From NCBI RefSeq assembly GCF_008274625.1, contig NZ_VTRU01000001.1:992001-1056000 (forward strand): 64,000 bases of DNA, written 5' to 3'. The stretch is from Chryseobacterium panacisoli (GTDB taxonomy: Bacteria; Bacteroidota; Bacteroidia; Flavobacteriales; Weeksellaceae). Positions 52,327 to 60,078 of this stretch are shown here, piece after piece; within the stretch, counting starts at the first letter, position 1; every line of letters starts with the position of its first letter. The notes beneath the pieces were generated by a model. That model was not told the origin of the DNA and ran no database searches. It worked only from the letters and a program-made list of their open reading frames with translations. A program made the position numbers and the translations under genes.

Positions 52327-53769
52327 GTGAAGCAAAATCATATCATTCAGAAAGTTTTTCTTGAAATTACCGTCAACAACAAAGAAAAAGCATTGCGTAT
52401 AAAAGATGATATCAACAGCTTTTTGTCTATTGATGTTTTTCCTGAAATAGAAAAGCATATCAAAGCTTTAGAATATAAGTTAGCCGGCCGCACCCTGCAG
52501 ATTCCTCGTTTAGAATTACATGTGGATGTAAAAAGCAGCACATTAAATACAGAGTTAAAAGATCAGATAGCTGAACTTTTTAAAGAAGAACTGTCAGAAA
52601 TTACCCACCCCATTGAAACGTCTTATCAGGAAGCAGAAGGTGAGACTAAAGCATATCTGGTAGACCATCAGGAAAAAATGTTCAGGGCTTTTATCTATTT
52701 TTTAGAACATGGGGCTATGCCCTGGTGGAATTCGGAGAGCAATACTATGGCTATTTTAGAATCAACTGTTTTTGACCGTGTTATTTCGGCCGATAACTTT
52801 CAAAAGAGCATTGTATCTGCTTTGTCAAAAGAAAATGTCAGAAACCGGCTTATCAATCAGCTTTCCAATGAACAAATTGCACAATTATGCCTGTCGGTTT
52901 TGAAAAATAAGGAATTGACAATCAACCTGGAAACGGATACAATACATCATCTATCAAAACTGAATCATACGGATAGAATTGCAATATGGCGCTTGATCTT
53001 CAATGTAATATCGGAGTATTTGAATACATCCAATAAACATCTCCGGGAGTATCTTTTACGGGAAATTTCAACAATAGAAAAGATTGGCTTGTTACAAACA
53101 AAAAGCAATCATCAGAACAGGAAAACAGTAGTTAAGATATTCCCTTTTATTACGGAAAAGGAAATTTCTGAAAGCATCAAAACGAATGCAGCAGATCAAT
53201 CTGAAAGTGTAAAAACTTCAACAGAAACCATTCAGGAAAAAGATGCGGCAATTCGGGAAGATGTAAACCAGAACGAAGGACAATATATTCAAAATGCAGG
53301 GCTTATTTTGATCCACCCATTCATCAAAACTCTGTTTGAACATTGTGAGCTCCTTGATCCCAAAACCCAGCAGATCACTGATCCGGAATTGGGTGCCCAT
53401 CTCTTGCATTATATTGCTACCGGAAGAACGAACGCTCCAGAATACGACATGATTTTTGAAAAATTTCTGTGTAATATTCCGATGCACCAAACAATTAACA
53501 GGCATATTAAACTTTCACGCAAGCATAAAACACAGGCTAAAAATGTCATAGAAAGTGTACAGCACAACTGGGCTCCCATGAAAAAATCATCTGCGGCATT
53601 GTTACAAAACGAGTTTTTCCAGCGACCAGGGAAATTAACCATCACCGACTCGGATTACACTCTTATTGTAGAACGAAAAGCACAGGATATTCTTCTTGAA
53701 AAGCTTTCCTGGGGAATTGGTCTCATAAAACTCCCCTGGCAGAAAAAATTCATATTTGTAAACTGGTAA
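52327..53769 (+). CDS. eCIS tape-measure protein, CIS_TMP type (480 aa)
   Basis: The N-terminus MKQNHIIQKVFLEITVNNKE, followed by a mixed helical region, and the C-terminal region (GLILIHPFIKTLFEHCELLD, AHLLHYIATGRTNAPEYDMI, VIESVQHNWAPMKKSSAALL) fit the Afp14/Pvc14 family. The C-terminal end (TLIVERKAQDILLEKLSWGI, LIKLPWQKKFIFVNW) is especially characteristic. Tape measures set tube length and are threaded inside the tube during assembly. At 480 residues it is on the short side for the family as I recall it. It lies next to the AAA+ ATPase, the usual arrangement. Confidence 0.8.
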   Translation: MKQNHIIQKVFLEITVNNKEKALRIKDDINSFLSIDVFPEIEKHIKALEYKLAGRTLQIPRLELHVDVKSSTLNTELKDQIAELFKEELSEITHPIETSYQEAEGETKAYLVDHQEKMFRAFIYFLEHGAMPWWNSESNTMAILESTVFDRVISADNFQKSIVSALSKENVRNRLINQLSNEQIAQLCLSVLKNKELTINLETDTIHHLSKLNHTDRIAIWRLIFNVISEYLNTSNKHLREYLLREISTIEKIGLLQTKSNHQNRKTVVKIFPFITEKEISESIKTNAADQSESVKTSTETIQEKDAAIREDVNQNEGQYIQNAGLILIHPFIKTLFEHCELLDPKTQQITDPELGAHLLHYIATGRTNAPEYDMIFEKFLCNIPMHQTINRHIKLSRKHKTQAKNVIESVQHNWAPMKKSSAALLQNEFFQRPGKLTITDSDYTLIVERKAQDILLEKLSWGIGLIKLPWQKKFIFVNW

Positions 53770-53876
53770 TAACAGGTTACATTTTCTAACTACTCTGAAG
53801 CTTTCCCAATACTCTAAAATTGCTGATTTTACATCAGCAGTACCTCACTGCAACCCTATTAATTCAAAATAAGATT

Positions 53877-55328
53877 ATGAAATCTCCTATTAACCATGAA
53901 CATACGTCATTAATAAAAACAAATAGTAATGACAAAAAAGAAATAATTGATCCTTTATTCCAAGTCAATACTGTAAATCATAACTCTTTAAATGAGGAAA
54001 TGAAATGGCTGCAATCCCTTATTGAAAAGCGGTGCAAAGAATTGTTTCTGGAAGATGAGATAGAATTGAATAGGGATTATGAAATACCTGAACCTCCACA
54101 GTCAGATGACACATCTCCTTATTCCACTACGATAAATATCCATCAGCTTACTGTTCTAGACAGAATAATCTTAGCGCTGGGCATTGCTTCGGCTCATTAT
54201 CCGTCTATCCTGAAAACCTTTGTGCAGATAGAAGAAAGCAGCAATGCATTTGCTATTGAAGCAGGTGGTGAATATGACAAAACCAGCCGCAGCTTTAAGC
54301 CCACTTTTCAAACAGCACTTTTTTTGCTGGCAGGTAAGGATTTATCACTGTGGTCACAATATGGCGCACAACTCATCAATGGCAGTGTGCTGTTGAAAAA
54401 TGATATTATCTACAATCGTTCTTCAACAGAATTTATTCATGGAAAAATTGAACTGGATACCGCTTATCTCAACTATTTTTTATCAGACCAAAAACCACAG
54501 CTGGACCATGGCTCCTACTTTCCAGGCAGACTTTACAAATCTGATCTCACCATGGAAGATATTATTTTGGAAGACAACGTAAGAGATCAGATAAAACCCA
54601 TTGGTCATTATATAAAAGCACTGGAAAACGGCTTTTTCAAAACCAATGTGCATAGCTTCAAACCAGGATTCATTGCTTTATTCTACGGCGCACCGGGAAC
54701 AGGGAAAACAATGCTGGCCGGAATTCTTGCCAATGCCTATGGTATTGATATGTACCATGTAGATCTCTCACAGGTAGTGAGCAAATACATTGGTGAAACC
54801 GAGAAAAATCTTGAAGTGCTATTCAACAGGCTGCAGGGTAAAAACTGCATGCTGTTTTTTGATGAAGCTGATGCTTTGTTCGGGAAACGTTCTGATGTAA
54901 AAGATGCTCATGACCGCTACGCCAACCAGGAAGTTTCGTATTTGTTGCAGCGGATAGAAAAATTTGACGGATTAACAATTCTGGCTTCCAATTTTGAAAA
55001 CAATATGGATGATGCTTTCAAGCGCCGTATCGATGTTTCTGTCAATGTAATACGGCCGACAGAAACTACCAGAAAAGCCCTTTGGGAGCATTATTTGCCT
55101 CAAAATATAACTTTTGAAAGTGATGACCTTTTAAAACATGTAACCAAAGAATATACTTATACCGGTGCTAATATCCGAAACATTATGAAAAATGTTGCTA
55201 TGGCATTGCATGACCGTAATGAAACCATTATTACCTATTCTTTAATCAGTACTTATTTAATGATAGAAAACGAAAAAGCTTTCGGAAAAAATCAATCCCG
55301 TCTCAGCCCATTCGTACAAAACCTTTAG
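53877..55328 (+). CDS. eCIS AAA+ ATPase, Afp15/Pvc15 (483 aa)
   Basis: I chose the ATG at 53877 (MKSPINHEHTSLIKTNSNDK); a longer reading from 53820 adds 19 unlikely residues. The N-terminal ~240 residues are a family-specific helical domain. The AAA+ core has Walker A GAPGTGKT at 271-278, Walker B MLFFDEAD at 325-332, the block KRSDVKDAHDRYANQEVSYL, sensor Asn in ILASN (about 372) and Arg residues in FKRRID. Related ATPases are required for production of stable, loaded particles. It lies directly before the effector gene (36-base gap), which suggests it handles that cargo. Confidence 0.9.
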   Translation: MKSPINHEHTSLIKTNSNDKKEIIDPLFQVNTVNHNSLNEEMKWLQSLIEKRCKELFLEDEIELNRDYEIPEPPQSDDTSPYSTTINIHQLTVLDRIILALGIASAHYPSILKTFVQIEESSNAFAIEAGGEYDKTSRSFKPTFQTALFLLAGKDLSLWSQYGAQLINGSVLLKNDIIYNRSSTEFIHGKIELDTAYLNYFLSDQKPQLDHGSYFPGRLYKSDLTMEDIILEDNVRDQIKPIGHYIKALENGFFKTNVHSFKPGFIALFYGAPGTGKTMLAGILANAYGIDMYHVDLSQVVSKYIGETEKNLEVLFNRLQGKNCMLFFDEADALFGKRSDVKDAHDRYANQEVSYLLQRIEKFDGLTILASNFENNMDDAFKRRIDVSVNVIRPTETTRKALWEHYLPQNITFESDDLLKHVTKEYTYTGANIRNIMKNVAMALHDRNETIITYSLISTYLMIENEKAFGKNQSRLSPFVQNL

Positions 55329-55364
55329 CACAGCACAATAAACACTCATCTAATAACCAATACC

Positions 55365-58300
55365 ATGAGCAGACACAAAAAAACATTTGCGCCCAGGGCT
55401 GGCAGGTCCGATAAGCAAAAAACCAATAATAAAGAGGATAAAGAAAAGTCTGAGCAGATCACCGATCAGGACAGCAAAATATCTCTCGCAAAAACAGAAG
55501 TTACCAAAATAACATATGATCCTTTTAAAACCAGGGCATTCAGTAAAGTAGAAAAAAACGGATCTGTTATCCAATTATTTGATAAAGGCCAGCATGTTTC
55601 AACGCTTCATAATGCACTTAATAAATTAGGACATAAAACCCCTGAAAACAAAAATCTTTTCTGGAATGAAACACAGGCTGGGATCATCAGCTTTCAGCGT
55701 AAGAACAATATTAATACTTCCGGCACTTTTAATAGGGAGACCTTGCTGAAAATGAATGAAGCACTGCAATTCTTAAACAGTAAGAAAGACGTTGGACTTC
55801 CTGTTTCTGAACGTGCGAGAATGCTCTACGAAGCCTTTGAACACAGAACCTTAGGGATCTTTGCCGGAACTGACGAGGATAAAGTTTTTAAAGCTTTAGA
55901 AAAACTTTCCTATGAAGAAAGATACGAGCTTGTTCAATACTATGATGAAAAATATAAACCAAAAAGAAAAGTAGGATTAGTAGAGGATTTATATAAAGAA
56001 TTAGGGGATAAAGATTTGTATAAAGCGATACGGTTATTATATGCAAACTATGAACAGCCACAACCAGAGCTGGAACCAGAGCCGGCAAACCCCGAAGGCG
56101 AGTTATTACAAGAAGTTGTTATAACCGGTAAGGGATCATGGATTAAGCCTAAAACAAAGTACGCAATAGAAGGAGAGCCCATAGAATTTGAATGTTCATA
56201 CCAATATGAAACACCTGTTATGTATGCTGAAGGAAACAAGCCTAAAGTTCCGGAAGTTGTCCGAAGGGTACTCATAAAAAAAGATGATCAGGTATATAAT
56301 CTATTCCAATACCCTTACAGAAAGGAGATAAAAACTTTCAGACAGGATGGAACAGTAATCAATCAATTTTCTATTAATACCCATAAATCAGGGAACTATA
56401 CATTTGTATTTATCATAGAAAACACCCAAACAAAAGAATTCAGAGCTTATACCAAAGAATATCAGGTTAAGACCCTTGAAGAGGCAGCAGCTGGTGATTT
56501 AAAAAAGAATAAAGTTCAAAATTATTCAGATTTCAGACAGCAGGTAGCCTTTATTGAATTCAATCTTTCAAAAGGAGCATTCAAGGAGCAGAAAAGCAAC
56601 CCGGATTTCTATATTGAATCTGCATCATTTAGTGAAAATCCTGCAAGAGTGAGTACTGCAGATATTAACCATATTCCGCAGTCTTACTATTCAATTAAAG
56701 GAAAACCTATCTCTAAAGACCATCATTATTTTTGGTTTGCAGAAATTAACACCCCTAAAGAAATGTTTGATGGTGCCAGCGCATTACTAGGGGTAGAATA
56801 TGCTAAAAATGCCACTGTACATGGTTATAAAAGAGGAGAATATTTTGGCAGAGACGGATGGAATATGAATTCTTCGCAGGCAAAAGCTGCATTTTTAGGT
56901 TCACTTACAGGGGTGTATACCATTCATTGTATGGTATTAGACAAAAACAACAATCCAACAGGGCAGGAAGCATCTTACCGACAAGTTGTCTTACCAAGTG
57001 ATGACTATCAGGCGCTAAAAAATATAAGAGAATATAAGAAAGAGATTGATAAAAGCTTTAATACCATTGCTCCCAAAACAGCATTGGCAATTAATGCCGT
57101 AACGATTAATGAAAAGACTACAGAAACCCTGTCACTCAATTTATTTATTGGAAAAAGCAAAAAAAATCCCGGCAATTATGTGTTAACAGATCTTACTCCA
57201 GGTGTACAGCATCAACGTACTTATGAAGGAAATAATATAAAAGATTTATTTGAAGAATTTGACAGCAAAAACACGTATCCGGATGGTATTCTGGCTTACG
57301 AAATTCCAGCAAATATATTAGGCTACCCTACCCTAAAAGGGAATTTCACTACTGACGGAGCATCGTTCTGGGAATCACTTTCTGCCGGAGCAGGCTGGGC
57401 TTCATTAGGACTGGCAGTAGCCGGGTTGGTGGCTACATTTACTCCGGCAGCACCTATTGCGCCTTACTTATTTATAGCTGCAGGTGCTACGGGGGCCACT
57501 TCCGGAACCGCCAGCATTATTGATAAAGTACAAAAGGGAACATTGACCAACGAAACCCTGACTTTGGATGTCATTATGATAGCTTCCAGCTTTTTAGGGA
57601 TGGCAGGCTCATTATCCAGCATCGCTAAGGCGTCCTCTATTATAAAAATATCATCAACAGGGATGCAGTATATTATTTTAACTGATTTTGCCCTTAATGG
57701 CACTGCTGCAGTGATGATTACAGCTAATGGTTTAGAAAGTATACAAGATATCCATGATAATAAAAACTTAACAACAGCAGAAAAAATAGATGCTATCGTT
57801 AAAATTTTAGGACAGTTGACATTAACTGCAGGATTGCTGGTGCTAAGCAGTAAAAACTTAAAAGGAGGAGAATTAGAGAAACTGCCGAAAGTAAAAAGGC
57901 AAACATCAAAACAAACCTCCAAAAAACCTTACAACCCGGAGCAGCATAGTGAATTTATTGATACGCCTGAAAATTTAACAGGTGGAAAATCACCAAAAAT
58001 TCCGGTCAGCAATAAACCAGCAGTACACGCTCTAGAGAATACTTATAAACAGCCCGATTTTAATCAATTCCTAAAATCCGTTGAAACCGGTTTTCCATCT
58101 GATGAAATAGCAAAACAAGCCTATGATTTATTTAAAAATAAAAACTGGAAACAATTAGAACAATTGTTTACGGATAAGAATCTCAATGGAAACTGGCCTC
58201 CAAACCGTGGAGCAACAAGCACTATAGAGATTACCTTAAAAGAAGGAAGTATTTTTGACAGATATGGCGGATGGTTTGATGAAAATGGAGTTTTCCAGGA

Positions 58301-59141
58301 TAGAGGAACCTTTGCAGGAAAAGATGGCACTCCTTACACAGACAGAGCTCTATCTAAAGGGACAGATAGTAAACCCTATACCAGATATAAAGTATTGAAA
58401 GATATACCTCAAGTCAGTGAAGGAGAAATCATCCCTTGGTTTGGAGAAAAAGGAGGAGGTATTCAGTATGAACTGCCATCATCTATCAATGATTTAATAA
58501 AAGAAGGATATATAAAACCTATCAGTAAACCATCAAAAAACAGTAATTTAGCTAAGGCGAGATCTATTAAAGGAAAAAAAATAAGAAGTAGTAAAAATGA
58601 GGAAGAAAATCTAGTAAAAGAAGATAAAACTACCATCGTAAGCAAAGCTGCAGTAGATGAAATAGATGTCATTATTGATCTAAGAAAAAAACAAGCTATT
58701 GAGTTTTATCTAAAACATAATCCTGATATGAAAATGAGAGATATTGAATCTCATATTGCAGGAATTGATTTTAGTAGTCCAATCGAAATCGTTAACCTGT
58801 CAAAAGGAACAGAATTAATACAATATACAAAGGTAAATACTGAAGGAACTGTGTTAAGAGGAGACTATTATACTGATAATCCACTCAATACACCTAATGA
58901 ACTTGGAGTTTCAGATAAATATAATGTCAGAGATCCTAACAATGGTTGGAAACAAACGCAAGAGCTAAGAAATGTTAATAAAGAAATAACTAAATTACCA
59001 AAAAATGCAGAAGGCTTAAAAAGTACTTCAGCTAAAATTGATGACACATGGTCAAGAATTGACTCAGAAGGTAACCCTATCTCAGTTCATACAGAAGGTG
59101 GCGGAAGTCAAATATATATACCAAAAACTCAATTTAATTAA
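55365..59141 (+). CDS. Multidomain effector: PG-binding-like, annexin-like, TNT NADase and Tse6-like toxin domains (1258 aa)
   Basis: There is no signal peptide; residues 1-50 are basic and disordered. Residues 66-134 resemble a peptidoglycan-binding domain (VSTLHNALNKLGHKT, AGIISFQRKNNINTSGTF). Residues 146-228 resemble one annexin repeat: AGTDEDKVFKALEKLSYEER with Thr169 and acidic Asp208 spaced as in type II calcium sites. Residues 250-640 are beta-rich. Residues 670-790 are Gly/Ala-rich hydrophobic, a possible translocation segment. Residues 941-1053 match TNT NAD glycohydrolases: NWPPNRG, FDRYGGW (Arg966), DRALS (Arg994), GGGIQYELP (Gln1034). Residues about 1100-1258 resemble the Ntox46/Tse6 type (GIDFSSPIEIVNLSKGTELI, KSTSAKIDDTWSRI, GGGSQIYIP). 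Two candidate immunity genes follow. Domain calls are by recalled motif; the TNT call is the firmest. Confidence 0.75.
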   Translation: MSRHKKTFAPRAGRSDKQKTNNKEDKEKSEQITDQDSKISLAKTEVTKITYDPFKTRAFSKVEKNGSVIQLFDKGQHVSTLHNALNKLGHKTPENKNLFWNETQAGIISFQRKNNINTSGTFNRETLLKMNEALQFLNSKKDVGLPVSERARMLYEAFEHRTLGIFAGTDEDKVFKALEKLSYEERYELVQYYDEKYKPKRKVGLVEDLYKELGDKDLYKAIRLLYANYEQPQPELEPEPANPEGELLQEVVITGKGSWIKPKTKYAIEGEPIEFECSYQYETPVMYAEGNKPKVPEVVRRVLIKKDDQVYNLFQYPYRKEIKTFRQDGTVINQFSINTHKSGNYTFVFIIENTQTKEFRAYTKEYQVKTLEEAAAGDLKKNKVQNYSDFRQQVAFIEFNLSKGAFKEQKSNPDFYIESASFSENPARVSTADINHIPQSYYSIKGKPISKDHHYFWFAEINTPKEMFDGASALLGVEYAKNATVHGYKRGEYFGRDGWNMNSSQAKAAFLGSLTGVYTIHCMVLDKNNNPTGQEASYRQVVLPSDDYQALKNIREYKKEIDKSFNTIAPKTALAINAVTINEKTTETLSLNLFIGKSKKNPGNYVLTDLTPGVQHQRTYEGNNIKDLFEEFDSKNTYPDGILAYEIPANILGYPTLKGNFTTDGASFWESLSAGAGWASLGLAVAGLVATFTPAAPIAPYLFIAAGATGATSGTASIIDKVQKGTLTNETLTLDVIMIASSFLGMAGSLSSIAKASSIIKISSTGMQYIILTDFALNGTAAVMITANGLESIQDIHDNKNLTTAEKIDAIVKILGQLTLTAGLLVLSSKNLKGGELEKLPKVKRQTSKQTSKKPYNPEQHSEFIDTPENLTGGKSPKIPVSNKPAVHALENTYKQPDFNQFLKSVETGFPSDEIAKQAYDLFKNKNWKQLEQLFTDKNLNGNWPPNRGATSTIEITLKEGSIFDRYGGWFDENGVFQDRGTFAGKDGTPYTDRALSKGTDSKPYTRYKVLKDIPQVSEGEIIPWFGEKGGGIQYELPSSINDLIKEGYIKPISKPSKNSNLAKARSIKGKKIRSSKNEEENLVKEDKTTIVSKAAVDEIDVIIDLRKKQAIEFYLKHNPDMKMRDIESHIAGIDFSSPIEIVNLSKGTELIQYTKVNTEGTVLRGDYYTDNPLNTPNELGVSDKYNVRDPNNGWKQTQELRNVNKEITKLPKNAEGLKSTSAKIDDTWSRIDSEGNPISVHTEGGGSQIYIPKTQFN

Positions 59142-59154
59142 ACAAAATAGACAA

Positions 59155-59478
59155 ATGTATACAGATTTAGAAGACAAGTTAACGAAAAAGTATTATCGTG
59201 AAATAGTTGAAAAAGCTTTATTACAGGCAAAAGAAGAATATGAACAGTTTCCAGATACTCTAATGAACGTTTCTTTTTATAATCAATTACAGGATATAAA
59301 AAAAACTGTAATTGACAATAATGAAGTTTATACAAAAGATGAAGCTTATCAAAAATATCCAATGGCAGTAATGATAGCAAGAAATTTTGTTGCAGAAGAA
59401 GCAAATACAGATTATGCTAATATGCTAAAAGACATAGTCTGGGGAATATCATTATATCCAACTATGATTGAAGAATAA
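59155..59478 (+). CDS. Candidate immunity protein, Tsi6-like (107 aa)
   Basis: Start taken at the ATG at 59155 (MYTDLEDKLTKKYYREIVEK), 13 bases after the effector stop. A longer frame from 59038 would overlap the toxin domain and is less likely. The helical sequence ALLQAKEEYEQFPDT, YNQLQDIKKTV, AVMIARNFVAEEANTDYANM, LKDIVWG follows the order of conserved positions I recall for Tsi6, the immunity protein of the NADase Tse6. This supports the Tse6-like reading of the effector's C-terminal domain. It probably binds and blocks that domain in the producer cytoplasm. Confidence 0.6.
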   Translation: MYTDLEDKLTKKYYREIVEKALLQAKEEYEQFPDTLMNVSFYNQLQDIKKTVIDNNEVYTKDEAYQKYPMAVMIARNFVAEEANTDYANMLKDIVWGISLYPTMIEE

Positions 59479-59567
59479 AATTAGTGTAATAAATTAAAAT
59501 TGCACCAGATAAATCTCTAAAAAAGAGGTTATCATTAAGGATATATTAAACTTATAACTCATTAAAT

Positions 59568-59915
59568 ATGATCAAAAAAACCGAAATAACCAGACAAAAA
59601 TTATTTGATGGCGATGAACAAGAATGTCTAAAAGAAATTTTTGAAATTGAGAATCAGAAAATCAAATTGATTGATTTTTACAACAGTCCGTTAAGAGATT
59701 TAAAAAAAGAAATAGATAATGAAAGTTTTGAGACCATCGTCAGAGAAAGTGAATTTAATGTAAGAAACAGTTTCATCGAAAAATACGTATCTGAAGAGGG
59801 ATTGGAAATTCATTATCTGAAAAAAAATGATATAATCTATCTGTTTTCATATGGAGAATTTCAGCCCGGAAGGTATATGTTATTTTTAGAAGGCATTTAT
59901 CATTACATTCCTTAA
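59568..59915 (+). CDS. Second candidate immunity protein (115 aa)
   Basis: Small acidic cytoplasmic protein (MIKKTEITRQKLFDGDEQEC; C-terminal beta part IHYLKKNDIIYLFSYGEFQP). No family recognised. It is 89 bases after the Tsi6-like gene, same strand, and followed by a terminator. Because the effector has two toxin domains and the first gene suits only one, this gene may protect against the TNT domain. That is inference from position alone. Confidence 0.45.
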   Translation: MIKKTEITRQKLFDGDEQECLKEIFEIENQKIKLIDFYNSPLRDLKKEIDNESFETIVRESEFNVRNSFIEKYVSEEGLEIHYLKKNDIIYLFSYGEFQPGRYMLFLEGIYHYIP

Positions 59916-59930
59916 CGCAAATAATAATAG

Positions 59931-59955
59931 AACCACAACACAAGAAGTTGTGGTT
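59931..59955 (+). terminator. Terminator of the effector-immunity operon
   Basis: Arms AACCACAAC and GTTGTGGTT around a 7-base loop, followed by TTATTTTA, 16 bases after the last immunity candidate. Confidence 0.75.
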
Positions 59956-60010
59956 TTATTTTACACCAATAGGCATCTTCTCTCCCATAAATATTTATCA
60001 ATAAAAATAA

Positions 60011-60039
60011 AATCAGAGCAGATGATTTCTGCTCTGATT
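60011..60039 (-). terminator. Terminator of the amidohydrolase gene
   Basis: Perfect 12-bp arms AATCAGAGCAGA and TCTGCTCTGATT, loop TGATT. On the minus strand a TTATTTTTATT tract follows. Confidence 0.8.
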
Positions 60040-60078
60040 GATATTGGGTTAGAAACTATTTATTTTTTTCAGAATTTG

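Noticed and set aside
55365..59141. DUF4157 (eCIS core metalloprotease-like) domain in the effector
   Set aside because: I looked for an HExxH motif in both effectors and saw none in a suitable context.
59038..59154. Longer start for the Tsi6-like gene, overlapping the effector end
   Set aside because: The extra 39 residues are a shadow of the toxin's last codons; the ATG at 59155 gives a family-sized protein.
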